A stretch of DNA of 64,000 bases, taken from positions 186,001-250,000 of the forward strand of contig NZ_JABFAJ010000003.1 of assembly GCF_013085345.1 (NCBI RefSeq), in the 5' to 3' direction. Source of the DNA: Isoptericola sediminis (GTDB lineage Bacteria; Actinomycetota; Actinomycetes; Actinomycetales; Cellulomonadaceae). A model generated the notes under the pieces. The model was not told where the DNA came from and made no database searches. It saw nothing but the letters and a program-made list of their open reading frames with translations. Within the stretch, counting starts at the first letter, position 1. Each line of letters begins with the position of its first letter. The position numbers and the translations under genes were made by a program. Shown here piece by piece: positions 24,371 to 33,056 of the stretch.

Positions 24371-26803
24371 GTGAATCAACGAGGCGCAGGTATCGGCCAG
24401 ATCGACAGCACGGACCAGCTCGCCCAGGGGCGGGTACAGCTGCAGTCCACGGACACGTGGATCCCGGAGGGCATGGGGGAGACGTGCCGGCGCGCGGCGG
24501 CCGAGGGCATCGTGCTGCTGACGAACCGGAACGAGACGCTCCCGCTGGCTGAGAGCGCTACCATCGCGGTCCTTGGCCGCGTGCAGCGCGACTACTTCAT
24601 GGTCGGCTACGGGTCCGGCGGCGACGTGCGTCCGCCGTACACGTGGAACCTGATCGACGCCCTGCAGGCCACCGACCTGCACGTGGACGAGGCGCTGGCT
24701 GAGCGGTACGCGGCCTGGTGCGCGGACCACCCGGTCGACCCGGAGCCGGCCTGGGGCACCTGGCCGCGGTCGCACCCGGAGATGCCGCTGACCGCCGACG
24801 AGGTCGCCGCCGTCGCCGAGCGCGCCTCCACCGCCGTCGTCGTCATCGGGCGCGCGGCGGGCGAGGCACGCGAGCAGGCGCTCGAGGAGGGCGGCTACTA
24901 CCTGACCGCCGACGAGCGGGCACTGCTCTCCCACGCCACCGCGGCGTTCGAGCGGACCGTGGTCGTCGTCGACACGGGCAACGTGGTCGACCTGGCCTGG
25001 ACCCAGCACTACGACCTCGACGCCGTGCTGCTGGCCTGGCAGGGCGGCATGGAGTCCGGGCGGGCCGTGGCCGACGTGCTCACCGGTGCGGTGCCCGCCG
25101 GGGGCAAGCTCACCGCGACGATCGCGACCGCGTACGACCGCTACCCGAGCGCCGGACACTTCGGCGGTCACGACCACAACGAGTACGTCGAGGACGTCTA
25201 CGTCGGCTACCGATGGTTCGAGACCTTCGCCCCCGAGCATGTGCTGTTCCCGTTCGGCTACGGCCTGACCTACGCGAGCTTCGACGTCCGCGCCGAGGAG
25301 GTCGACACCCGCGACGGCGAGGTCGTGGTGCGGGCACGTGTCACGAACACCCACGGGGTGCACCGCGGCACCGAGGTCGTCCAGGCCTACGTCCGTGCCC
25401 CGCAGGGCGCCCTCGGCCGCCCGGCCCGGCACCTGGCCGCCTTCGGCAAGACCCGCGAGCTGGCGCCCGGCGAGTCCGAGACGCTCGAGCTGCGTTTCCG
25501 CCTCGACGACCTGGCGGCCTACGACGACACCGGCGCGACGGGCCACCGGTCGGCCTACGTCCTGGAGGCCGGCCGCTACGAGGTCCTCGTGGGCACCGAC
25601 GTGCGCACCGCCGTGCCGTGCGGCGGTGCGGACGTCGCGGAGCTGCGGGTGGTGCGGCAGGTCACCGAGGCCGGCGCCGTCGCACCCGGGCACGCCTTCG
25701 AACGCGTCGTCGCCCGCACGGAGGGCGGCGAGGTCCGGGCGGCCCGCGAGACCGTTCCGGAGGCGACGGTCTCGCGTCAGGACCGCGTGCTCGGTGCGCT
25801 GCCCGCGCCCGTCGAGCGCACCGGGGACCGCGGTGTCACGCTGGCCGACGTCGCCGCGGGGGACGCGTCGCTCGACGAGTTCGTCGCCCAGCTCGACGAC
25901 GACGAGCTCGAGGCGCTGTCGCGGGGCGACTTCACCATGGACTCCGGTCTCGGCCCGGCCGGCAACGCCGGCGCGCTCGCCGGCACCGTCGAGTCCCTGC
26001 GGGCCAAGGGCGTCCCGGCGCTGACCACGACGGACGGACCGGCCGGGATCCGCCTGGCCACGCACACCGCGCTGCTGCCCAGCGGCACCGCCCTGGCCTC
26101 GACCTGGAACCCCGAGCTGGTCACGACGCTGAACGCGCTGCTGGCCGTCGAGATGGCGGCGAAGGGGTCGGACATCCTGCTCTCGCCGGGGATGAACATC
26201 CAGCGCGACCCGCTCTGCGGCCGCAACTTCGAGTACTTCTCCGAGGATCCGCTGCTCACGGGCCGGATGGCGGCCGCCACGGTGCGCGGCATCCAGTCCG
26301 AGGGGCTGGCGGCCTGCCCCAAGCACTTCGCCGCCAACAACCAGGAGGACAACCGGGAGTACAACGACTCCCGGGTCTCGGAGCGGGCGCTGCGGGAGAT
26401 CTACCTGCGGGGGTTCGAGATCTGCGTCGCCGAGTCGGCGCCGCGCACCCTCATGACCTCGTACAACAAGATCAACGGCGTCTGGGGTCACTACCACCAC
26501 GACCTGGTCACCACGGTCCTGCGCGGCGAGTGGGGCTTCGACGGCGCGGTGATGACCGACTGGTGGATGCGGGAGGCCGTCGACCCCGACTTCCCGGCCG
26601 TGACCAACGACGCCTACCGCGTGCGCGCCCAGGTGGACGTCCACATGCCCGGTGCGTGGGGGCGTGACGACCGGCACGGGGACGGGTCGCTGCTGGCCTC
26701 CCTGGCGGCCGCCGACGGCGTCACGCTCGGCGAGCTGCAGCGCACCGCGGGCAACGTGCTGCGCCTGGCGCTGTCGAACCCGCGGCTGTCCCCGGGCCGC
26801 TGA
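24371..26803 (+). CDS. Glycoside hydrolase family 3 with inverted domain order
   Basis: The 810-residue enzyme has the usual GH3 parts in reverse order. Residues about 30-300 are the GH3 C-terminal alpha/beta domain (E-G-I-V-L-L-T-N, candidate acid/base Glu in G-R-A-A-G-E-A-R, and P-F-G-Y-G-L-T-Y). Residues about 305-430 are a fibronectin III-like domain. Residues about 500-800 are the TIM barrel with K-H-F-A-A-N-N-Q-E and the nucleophile Asp in A-V-M-T-D-W-W. It has no signal peptide, so cytosolic hydrolysis of short beta-glucosides or similar oligosaccharides is likely. The GTG start is leaderless-like. A perfect stem-loop follows the gene. Confidence 0.88.
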   Translation: MNQRGAGIGQIDSTDQLAQGRVQLQSTDTWIPEGMGETCRRAAAEGIVLLTNRNETLPLAESATIAVLGRVQRDYFMVGYGSGGDVRPPYTWNLIDALQATDLHVDEALAERYAAWCADHPVDPEPAWGTWPRSHPEMPLTADEVAAVAERASTAVVVIGRAAGEAREQALEEGGYYLTADERALLSHATAAFERTVVVVDTGNVVDLAWTQHYDLDAVLLAWQGGMESGRAVADVLTGAVPAGGKLTATIATAYDRYPSAGHFGGHDHNEYVEDVYVGYRWFETFAPEHVLFPFGYGLTYASFDVRAEEVDTRDGEVVVRARVTNTHGVHRGTEVVQAYVRAPQGALGRPARHLAAFGKTRELAPGESETLELRFRLDDLAAYDDTGATGHRSAYVLEAGRYEVLVGTDVRTAVPCGGADVAELRVVRQVTEAGAVAPGHAFERVVARTEGGEVRAARETVPEATVSRQDRVLGALPAPVERTGDRGVTLADVAAGDASLDEFVAQLDDDELEALSRGDFTMDSGLGPAGNAGALAGTVESLRAKGVPALTTTDGPAGIRLATHTALLPSGTALASTWNPELVTTLNALLAVEMAAKGSDILLSPGMNIQRDPLCGRNFEYFSEDPLLTGRMAAATVRGIQSEGLAACPKHFAANNQEDNREYNDSRVSERALREIYLRGFEICVAESAPRTLMTSYNKINGVWGHYHHDLVTTVLRGEWGFDGAVMTDWWMREAVDPDFPAVTNDAYRVRAQVDVHMPGAWGRDDRHGDGSLLASLAAADGVTLGELQRTAGNVLRLALSNPRLSPGR

Positions 26804-26843
26804 CCTGCAGCGGCGCAGCGGCCGTCGTCGGCGTGGCCGACCC

Positions 26844-26874
26844 TGTCGTCCCGGGATACGATCCCGGGACGACA
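26844..26874 (+). terminator. Perfect 14-bp stem-loop after GH3 gene
   Basis: Arms TGTCGTCCCGGGAT (26844-26857) and the exact complement (26861-26874) with an ACG loop, 40 bases after the GH3 stop. There is no T-run. It probably separates the GH3 gene from the CNNM genes. Confidence 0.6.
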
Positions 26875-26973
26875 GCCGCTGGGAGGCGTGAGAGAACTCG
26901 TGAACAACCCTGCTGGTCCAGCAGACGGGCACCATCGTCATCGTCCGTCGTGCCGACCCTCCGGGGGTGACCG
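26875..26973 (+). other. Possible structured leader of the CNNM operon
   Basis: About 99 bases without a coding gene precede the GTG at 26974. They contain CTGCTG/CAGCAG arms (26910-26915 and 26919-26924) and GGCAC/GTGCC arms further on. Known metal-riboswitch signatures are not recognisable. It could be a plain 5' leader or a cis-regulatory RNA. Confidence 0.3.
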
Positions 26974-28401
26974 GTGCTGATCACCGTCGCCACCCTGCTC
27001 CTCGGGATCGTGGTCATCGCCGTCGTCATCGCGTTCAACGGGTACTTCGTCGCCCAGGAGTTCGCCTACATGTCGGTCGACCGCTCCCGGCTCGGCGCCC
27101 AGGCGGAGGCCGGGGACCGCAGCGCCGCGGACGCGCTGGCGGTCACGCGGCGCACGTCCTTCATGCTCTCGGGTGCCCAGCTGGGCATCACCGTGACCGG
27201 TCTGCTCATCGGGTACGTGGCCGAACCGCTCGTCGGGGAGTCCCTGGGCGAGATCTTCGGCGTCGTCGGCGTCCCGGCGGGCGTGAGCGTGGCGGTCGGC
27301 ACCGTCGGAGCGCTCGCGCTGTCGACCGTGGCCCAGATGATCTTCGGCGAGCTGTTCCCCAAGAACCTCGCGATCGCCGCGCCCGACCCGTTGGCGCGGC
27401 GCCTCGCCCGCTCCACCCGGATCTACCTGGCCGCCTTCGGCTGGCTGATCACGGTGTTCGACCGCGCAGCGAACGGGCTGCTGCGCCTGGTGGGCATCGA
27501 GCCGGTGGACGACGTCGACTCCAGCGCGACCGCCCGCGACCTGGAGCACATCGTCGCCGACTCGCGCCACAGCGGTGACCTGCCCGAGGACCTGTCGATG
27601 ATGCTGGACCGGATCCTCGACTTCCCGCAGCGCGACGTCGAGCACGCCATGGTGCCGCGCGCCCGGGTCGACACGCTGCACCCGGACGACACCGTCGGCG
27701 AGGCCCGGGCCGCCATGGCGCAGGCCCACACGCGGTACCCGGTGATCTCCGACGAGGACGAGCCGGTCGGTGTCGTGCACCTGCTCGACGTGCTGGCCGC
27801 CGGCGAGGCGCACGACACCCCGGTCGGCGACATCATGCAGCCGGCGACCGTCCTGCCGACCCTCATGCTGCTGCCGGACGCGCTCGCCGAGCTCACGGCG
27901 CGCCGCGACGAGCTGGCCTGCGTCATCGACGAGTACGGCGGGTTCGCCGGCATCCTCACCGTGGAGGACCTCGCCGAGGAGGTGGCCGGGGAGATCACCG
28001 ACGAGCACGACGTCGAGCAGGCCGAGGTCGTCGAGCCGGAGGGCGAGGCGACCTGGCGCATGGGCGGGGACGTCCACCTGGACGAGGCCGAGCGGGTCCT
28101 CGACCACGAGCTGCCCCGCGGCGACTACGAGACGATGTCCGGACTGGTGATCGCCGAGCACGGCAACCTGCCGGAGGTCGGGGAGACCGTGACCATCGAG
28201 CTCGCGACCGAAGCGGTCGAGCTCGCCCTGCACGAGCAGGTGCGGCGTCGGCTGAACATCGAGGTGCTCTCCGTGGACCGCTACGTCCCGTCCCAGCTCC
28301 GGGTGACCTTGCACGAGGTCGAGGCACCGGCCGAGGACGAGGGGCACGAGAACGGGGACGTCGCCAGCGGCGACCTCGAGAGCGAGGGGGACCGGCGATG
28401 A
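26974..28401 (+). CDS. CNNM/CBS-domain membrane protein (HlyC/CorC family)
   Basis: The 475-residue protein has a CNNM transmembrane domain (about 1-190, with N-G-Y-F-V-A-Q-E-F-A and S-G-A-Q-L-G-I-T-V-T-G), a CBS pair (about 210-350, with T-R-Y-P-V-I and V-I-D-E-Y-G-G-F-A-G-I-L-T-V-E-D), and a C-terminal CorC/HlyC transporter-associated domain (about 365-450). The family exports or controls Mg2+/Co2+, with CBS domains sensing Mg-ATP. The GTG start at 26974 follows a GGGGGTGA-type ribosome site. The end overlaps the second CNNM gene by ATGA, indicating a heteromeric pair. Confidence 0.9.
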   Translation: MLITVATLLLGIVVIAVVIAFNGYFVAQEFAYMSVDRSRLGAQAEAGDRSAADALAVTRRTSFMLSGAQLGITVTGLLIGYVAEPLVGESLGEIFGVVGVPAGVSVAVGTVGALALSTVAQMIFGELFPKNLAIAAPDPLARRLARSTRIYLAAFGWLITVFDRAANGLLRLVGIEPVDDVDSSATARDLEHIVADSRHSGDLPEDLSMMLDRILDFPQRDVEHAMVPRARVDTLHPDDTVGEARAAMAQAHTRYPVISDEDEPVGVVHLLDVLAAGEAHDTPVGDIMQPATVLPTLMLLPDALAELTARRDELACVIDEYGGFAGILTVEDLAEEVAGEITDEHDVEQAEVVEPEGEATWRMGGDVHLDEAERVLDHELPRGDYETMSGLVIAEHGNLPEVGETVTIELATEAVELALHEQVRRRLNIEVLSVDRYVPSQLRVTLHEVEAPAEDEGHENGDVASGDLESEGDRR

Positions 28402-29402
28402 CGAACCCGTGGATCGTGCTGGCCGTGACGACGGCGCTCCTCGTGGCGAGCGGCTTCTTCGTGATCATCGAGTTCGCGCTGATCGGCGCGCGCCGGCACC
28501 GGCTGGAGGAGATGGCGCCGTCCAGCGGCGCGGCCCGCTCCGCGCTGCGGGCGACCAACGAGCTGACCGTCATGCTCGCAGGGGCCCAGCTGGGGATCAC
28601 CGCCTGCACCTTCGCGCTGGGCGCCGTGACCAAGCCGGCCCTGGACGCCTGGCTCGGCCCCGGGCTCGAGGCGGTCGGCGCCCCGTACTGGCTCGCCGAC
28701 ACGGCCGCGTTCCTGCTCTCCCTGCTCGTGGTGACCTTCCTGCACCTGGTCCTGGGGGAGATGGCGCCGAAGTCCTGGGCGATCACCCACCCGGAGCGCT
28801 CGGCGATGCTCATCGCACCCCCGGCCCGCGCGTTCATCTGGGTGTTCCGGCCGCTGCTGGGCTGGATCAACCGGATGGCGAACAGGCTGGTGGCCGCGAC
28901 CGGCGTCGAACCGGTGGACCGGGCGGCCGTCGGGGGGCAGGACGCCGACACGATCCGTCACCTGGTCGACCACTCCGCGAAGGAGGGGGCGCTCGACGAC
29001 GCGCTGAGCGGCCCGCTGGCCGGTGCCCTCGACCTGAGCACGCGCGAGGTCTCCTCGTTCGTCAGCGCCGAGGCGGCACCCACGGCGGTGCCCGCCGACG
29101 CCGACGTGGCCGCCGTGCAGGAGGCCGCCCGACGCAGCGGCCACCTGCGCATCCTCGTCGACACCGGCGACGGCCCGCCCGGCATCGTGCACGTGCGCGA
29201 CACGCTGCTGGAGCCCTCCGACCGCCTCGCCCGCGACCTCGCCCGGCCGGCGTACGTGGTGCGCCCCCGGATGCCGGTCCACGAGGCGTTGTCGGGCATG
29301 CGCCGCGAGAGCGTGCAGCTCGCCGTGGTGATGGACGGCGACCTGCTGGTCGGTGTCGTCTCCCTCGAGGACGCGCTGGACCAGGTCATCCCGCGGTCCT
29401 GA
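28398..29402 (+). CDS. Second CNNM/CBS-domain membrane protein, short form
   Basis: The 334-residue partner has the CNNM membrane domain (F-F-V-I-I-E-F-A-L-I, L-A-G-A-Q-L-G-I-T, L-G-E-M-A-P-K-S-W-A) and a CBS pair (about 200-330, ending V-S-L-E-D-A-L-D-Q-V-I). It lacks the CorC/HlyC C-terminal domain of the first protein. The four-base overlap with that gene suggests co-translation and a two-subunit transporter. Magnesium or cobalt efflux or homeostasis is the family expectation. A GC-rich hairpin follows at 29448-29481. Confidence 0.9.
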   Translation: MTNPWIVLAVTTALLVASGFFVIIEFALIGARRHRLEEMAPSSGAARSALRATNELTVMLAGAQLGITACTFALGAVTKPALDAWLGPGLEAVGAPYWLADTAAFLLSLLVVTFLHLVLGEMAPKSWAITHPERSAMLIAPPARAFIWVFRPLLGWINRMANRLVAATGVEPVDRAAVGGQDADTIRHLVDHSAKEGALDDALSGPLAGALDLSTREVSSFVSAEAAPTAVPADADVAAVQEAARRSGHLRILVDTGDGPPGIVHVRDTLLEPSDRLARDLARPAYVVRPRMPVHEALSGMRRESVQLAVVMDGDLLVGVVSLEDALDQVIPRS

Positions 29403-29447
29403 GCCGGCACCACCGTTCGTCGGCGCGCCGGCGCGCCCCTGACCCCC

Positions 29448-29481
29448 GTAGCCCCCGTCGCCCCACGGCGCCGGGGGCTAC
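29448..29481 (+). terminator. GC-rich hairpin between CNNM operon and TPP riboswitch
   Basis: GTAGCCCCCG (29448-29457) pairs exactly with CGGGGGCTAC (29472-29481) around a 14-base loop. It probably ends the CNNM transcript. Confidence 0.55.
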
Positions 29482-29487
29482 TACGGT
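29482..29487 (+). promoter_or_regulatory. -10 box for riboswitch-controlled thiD
   Basis: TACGGT lies just after the hairpin and about ten bases before the riboswitch, giving a start of transcription near 29494. Confidence 0.4.
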
Positions 29488-29496
29488 GAGGGACCG

Positions 29497-29567
29497 ACAC
29501 GGGGTGCGCCCGTCGGGGCGCTGAGATCACACCCGTCGAACCTGAAGCAGCTCGTACTGACGAAGGG
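29497..29567 (+). promoter_or_regulatory. TPP (THI-box) riboswitch
   Basis: Conserved TPP aptamer blocks are in order: GGGGTGC (29501-29507), GCTGAGA (29520-29526), ACCCG (29531-29535), GAACCTGA (29538-29545) and the 3' segment ACTGACGAAGGGA (29556-29568). The 3' strand contains the GAAGGG ribosome site of thiD, so TPP binding should block translation. This is the usual thiamin-repressed control. Confidence 0.93.
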
Positions 29568-29576
29568 ATGTCGCCG

Positions 29577-30506
29577 ATGACGACGAACGCGCCGCACCAG
29601 CCGCTCACCCCACCCGCCCCCCGCGGTCCCGTGCCGCGGGTGCTCGCGGTGGCCGGGTCCGACCCGTCCGGCGGGGCCGGCGTGCAGGCCGACCTGAAGT
29701 CGATCGCTGCCGCCGGCGGCTACGGCATGGCGGCCCTGACGGCGCTGACCGCCCAGAACACGTGCGGGGTCCGTGCCGTGCACGTGCCGCCGCCGGAGTT
29801 CCTGGCGGCGCAGCTCGAGGCGGTGTCGGACGACGTGGCCGTCGACGCCGTCAAGATCGGCATGCTGGCGACCGCCGAGGTCGCCGCGGTCCTGGCCGAC
29901 TGGCTGCGCCGTACCCCCGCGTCGGTGCCGGTGGTGCTCGACCCGGTGATGGTGGCCACCTCGGGCGACCGGCTCCTGGACCCGGCGGGGGAGGAGGCCA
30001 TCCGCGGCCTGCTGGCGCGCTGCGACGTGGTCACCCCGAACCTGCCCGAGCTGGGCGTGCTGCTCGGCGAACCGTGCGCCGCGGACTGGTCGGCGGCCCT
30101 CGCCCAGGGCGCGCGGCTGGCGGCGCGGTGGCAGGTCCGTGTCCTGGTCAAGGGCGGTCACCTGGCCAATGACCACGCCGCGGACGCCCTCGTCGGGCCG
30201 GGCGGTGACGTGCAGCAGGTCGACGGCGTCCGCGTGGGCACCCGGCACACGCACGGGACCGGCTGCTCGCTGTCCTCCGGCCTGGCGACGCGGTACGCGC
30301 GCGAGGGGGACTGGCGCCGTGCGCTGGTGGGGACCAAGGCGTGGCTGACGTCGGCCCTGACCGGCGCCGACGGTCTCGGTGTCGGCCGGGGGCGGGGGCC
30401 GGTGGACCACTTCGCGGCGCTGCGCGACGTCGTCGTGGCCGCCGGGACCGAACCCGTCGGCGGGGGGTGGGGTCCGGTGGCTCAGCGGGTGTCCGCCGGG
30501 TCCTGA
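29577..30506 (+). CDS. thiD: Hydroxymethylpyrimidine/phosphomethylpyrimidine kinase
   Basis: The 309-residue ribokinase-fold enzyme phosphorylates HMP and HMP-P in thiamin synthesis. Motifs are A-V-A-G-S-D-P-S-G-G-A-G-V-Q-A-D (about 18-33), D-P-V-M-V-A-T-S-G (about 121), V-K-G-G-H (about 190) and the anion-hole/base segment H-G-T-G-C-S-L (about 223-229). I place the start at ATG 29577, nine bases after the riboswitch-embedded ribosome site; ATG 29568 is too close. Expression should fall when TPP is high. Its last 25 bases overlap the convergent methyltransferase gene. Confidence 0.93.
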   Translation: MTTNAPHQPLTPPAPRGPVPRVLAVAGSDPSGGAGVQADLKSIAAAGGYGMAALTALTAQNTCGVRAVHVPPPEFLAAQLEAVSDDVAVDAVKIGMLATAEVAAVLADWLRRTPASVPVVLDPVMVATSGDRLLDPAGEEAIRGLLARCDVVTPNLPELGVLLGEPCAADWSAALAQGARLAARWQVRVLVKGGHLANDHAADALVGPGGDVQQVDGVRVGTRHTHGTGCSLSSGLATRYAREGDWRRALVGTKAWLTSALTGADGLGVGRGRGPVDHFAALRDVVVAAGTEPVGGGWGPVAQRVSAGS

Positions 30507-31123
30507 CCCGAGGCCGGTCGACGGGCCACGACCTCGATCGTGTGCCAGCGCTTCGGGCCGCCGAAGGAAGGGCCGTCGGCCTCGTGCTCCGTGACGTCGA
30601 CGTCCTCCCAGCCGGCGAACAGCTCCTCGACCGTGGCGCGGTCGTGGAACGTCAGCCGGTCGGCGAGGTCCGGCTCGGCCGCCCACTGGTCCCGCCGGCC
30701 GAAGAACGTGACCGCGCACCAGCCGCCCGGGCACAGCGCGGACCGCAGGCCGTGCCAGACGGCCGGGAACTCCTCCGGGGGCACGAACGGCAGGGCGAAG
30801 GAGGCGTGCACCAGGTCGAGGTCGGGCAGCGGCAGCGCGGCACCGACGCCGACCCGTCGGACCCGGATCGCGTGCCGGTGCCCGCGCGGCACCGCCGCCG
30901 TGACCCGGGCGACCGTCGACGGCGCCGGGTCGATCGCCAGCACCCGCCACCCGTGGTTCACCAGCGCCGCTGTCTCGACCCCGGCGCCGGCCCCCACGTC
31001 CAGCGCGAGCCGGCCCGCGCCGGGACCGGCGTGGCCGAGGAGCCGTCGGCACAGGTCACGGACCGGCCGCGTGCCCTGCCGGGCGTTGTAGGCGTCCCAG
31101 TGCTCGTCGTCGAAGCGGACCAC
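30482..31123 (-). CDS. Class I SAM-dependent methyltransferase
   Basis: This 213-residue Rossmann-fold methyltransferase has the glycine-rich SAM loop L-D-V-G-A-G-A-G-V-E (about 41-50), the acidic ribose contact V-L-A-I-D-P-A (about 61-67) and motif IV-like D-L-V-H-A-S-F-A. It resembles small-molecule methyltransferases of the Methyltransf_11/25 type. The acceptor is unknown. The GTG start at 31123 has TAGCCT six bases upstream. It is convergent with thiD and their ends overlap. Confidence 0.82.
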   Translation of the reverse strand: MVRFDDEHWDAYNARQGTRPVRDLCRRLLGHAGPGAGRLALDVGAGAGVETAALVNHGWRVLAIDPAPSTVARVTAAVPRGHRHAIRVRRVGVGAALPLPDLDLVHASFALPFVPPEEFPAVWHGLRSALCPGGWCAVTFFGRRDQWAAEPDLADRLTFHDRATVEELFAGWEDVDVTEHEADGPSFGGPKRWHTIEVVARRPASGQDPADTR

Positions 31124-31129
31124 GGGCCC

Positions 31130-31135
31130 AGGCTA
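31130..31135 (-). promoter_or_regulatory. -10 box of leaderless promoter
   Basis: TAGCCT on the minus strand ends six bases before the GTG at 31123. Confidence 0.55.
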
Positions 31136-31193
31136 GGCCCGCACCGGAGTGCCCGGAGCAACCGTGTCGGTGGGTGGTGCGAGAATCGATTCG

Positions 31194-33056
31194 ATGCCCC
31201 CCACCGCGCGCGCCGACCGCCCCGACAGCCCGTCCGTCCCGGCGGGGTCCGACCTGAGCACCCTCGCCTCCCTGCGCCGGTTGCTGCCCACCGTCCGTCC
31301 CGCGCTGCCGCGGCTCGTCGCCGGGCTGGTCGCGGCACTCGGTGCCAGCCTGGCGGCCCTCGCGATCCCGCGCGTGCTGCAGGTGCTCGTCGAGGGGCCG
31401 TTGGCCGCCGGCGCGGCGGCGGGCGACCCGGCGGCGCTGCTGTGGCCCACGCTGGCCGTGCTCGCCCTCGGGCTGCTGGAGGCCGGACTGATCCTCCTGC
31501 GCCGCACGCTCGTGATGTACCCCGGCACGCGGGTCGAGGCGGCGCTGCGCACCACGCTGTTCCGTCACCTGCTCCAGCTGCCCGCCTCCTTCCACGACCG
31601 GTGGGCCGGTGGCCAGCTGCTCAGCCGCTCCATGACCGACCTGGGGCTGCTGCGCCGCTGGCTGGTCTTCGGGCTCCTGCAGCTGGTGGTCAGCACGATC
31701 ACCGTCGTCGTCGGCATCGCCGTGCTGGTCGCCACGGCGGGATGGCTGGGGCTCGTCTACCTCGTCGGCGCGGTCCCCGTCGTCGTCATCGCCTACCGCT
31801 TCTCGCGCCGGTACCGCGTCATCGCCCGGACGTCCCAGGACCAGTCCGGCGACCTCGCCAACACCGTCGAGGAGTCCGTGCACGGCATCCGGGTGCTCAA
31901 GGCCTTCGGGCGCGGGGGCGACGCCCTGGAGTCCTTCACGGGACAGGCCGAGCAGCTGCGTCGCACCGAGATCCGCAAGGCCGGCAACCAGGCGACGGTC
32001 ACCACCGCCCTGCACCTCATCCCCGAGGCCACCCTGGCGGTCTGTCTCGTCCTCGGCGTCTGGTCGGCCGCCGAGGGGCAGCTCACCGTCGGGGCCCTGG
32101 CCGCCTTCTTCCTCACCGCCGCCGTCATCAACGGTCCCGTCGTCGACCTCGGCATGACCCTGTCCATGACGCTCAACGCGCGGACCGCCGTCGACCGCTT
32201 CTTCGAGGTCGTCGAGACCGCGAACCCGCTGACGGACCCCGCCGAGCCGCGTGAGCTCGGCACCGTGCGCGGTGAGGTCACGCTGCGTGACGTGACCTTC
32301 CGCCACGAGGCCGACGAGCCCCCTGTCCTGGACGGCGTCGACCTCGACCTGCCGGCCGGCACCACGACCGCCCTCGTCGGGCTCACGGGCTCCGGCAAGT
32401 CGACGCTGGCGATGCTCCTGCCCCGTCTCCACGACGTGACCACCGGGTCCGTCCGCCTCGACGGCGTCGACGTGCGCGACCTGCGTCGCCACGACCTGCG
32501 TCGCGCGGTCGCCGTCGCCTTCGAGGAGCCCACGCTGTTCTCCACCACCGTGCGCGAGAACGTCCTGCTCGGTGTCGACGACTCCCTGCCCGCGCCCGAG
32601 AGGGAGCGGCTGCTGCACAGCTCCCTCGACGTCGCCCGGGCCGGGTTCGTCCACGACCTGCCCCAGGGTGTCGACACCCGGATCGGCGAGGAGGGCCTGT
32701 CGCTGTCCGGTGGTCAGCGGCAACGCCTGGCCCTGGCCCGCGCCATCGCGGCCCGGCCCCGCGTCCTCGTCCTGGACGACCCGCTGTCCGCCCTCGACGT
32801 CACCACCGAGGAGGCCGTCACCCGTGGGCTGCGCGAGGTGCTGGCGGGCACCACGAGCCTCGTCATCGCCCACCGTCCCTCGACGGTCGCGCTCGCCGAC
32901 CGGGTCGCCGTCCTGTCCGACGGCCGGATCAGCGCGGTGGGCACCCACCGCGAGCTGCTCGCCCGCGACCCCCACTACCGCTACGTCGTCGCCTCGCTCG
33001 AGGAGGACTGGGTGGCCCACGAGCACGAGACCGACCTGACCCAGGAGGCGCGATGA
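31194..33056 (+). CDS. ABC exporter half-transporter with degenerate ATP site
   Basis: This is a 620-residue type IV (MDR-like) exporter subunit with six membrane helices (about 35-320) and a nucleotide-binding domain (about 370-610). Walker A is G-L-T-G-S-G-K-S and the signature L-S-G-G-Q is intact, but Walker B ends L-V-L-D-D-P, so the catalytic Glu is Asp. This is typical of the degenerate site in heterodimeric exporters. GAGAAT lies seven bases before the ATG at 31194, probably leaderless. Its end overlaps the partner gene by ATGA. The substrate (drug, lipid or peptide) is unknown. Confidence 0.9.
   Translation: MPPTARADRPDSPSVPAGSDLSTLASLRRLLPTVRPALPRLVAGLVAALGASLAALAIPRVLQVLVEGPLAAGAAAGDPAALLWPTLAVLALGLLEAGLILLRRTLVMYPGTRVEAALRTTLFRHLLQLPASFHDRWAGGQLLSRSMTDLGLLRRWLVFGLLQLVVSTITVVVGIAVLVATAGWLGLVYLVGAVPVVVIAYRFSRRYRVIARTSQDQSGDLANTVEESVHGIRVLKAFGRGGDALESFTGQAEQLRRTEIRKAGNQATVTTALHLIPEATLAVCLVLGVWSAAEGQLTVGALAAFFLTAAVINGPVVDLGMTLSMTLNARTAVDRFFEVVETANPLTDPAEPRELGTVRGEVTLRDVTFRHEADEPPVLDGVDLDLPAGTTTALVGLTGSGKSTLAMLLPRLHDVTTGSVRLDGVDVRDLRRHDLRRAVAVAFEEPTLFSTTVRENVLLGVDDSLPAPERERLLHSSLDVARAGFVHDLPQGVDTRIGEEGLSLSGGQRQRLALARAIAARPRVLVLDDPLSALDVTTEEAVTRGLREVLAGTTSLVIAHRPSTVALADRVAVLSDGRISAVGTHRELLARDPHYRYVVASLEEDWVAHEHETDLTQEAR

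Noticed and set aside
26875-26973. M-box (ykoK) or yybP-ykoY riboswitch for the CNNM genes
   Set aside because: None of the conserved internal blocks of those riboswitches could be recognised.
29568-29570. ATG 29568 as the thiD start
   Set aside because: It follows the GAAGGG ribosome site with no spacing; ATG 29577 is nine bases away.
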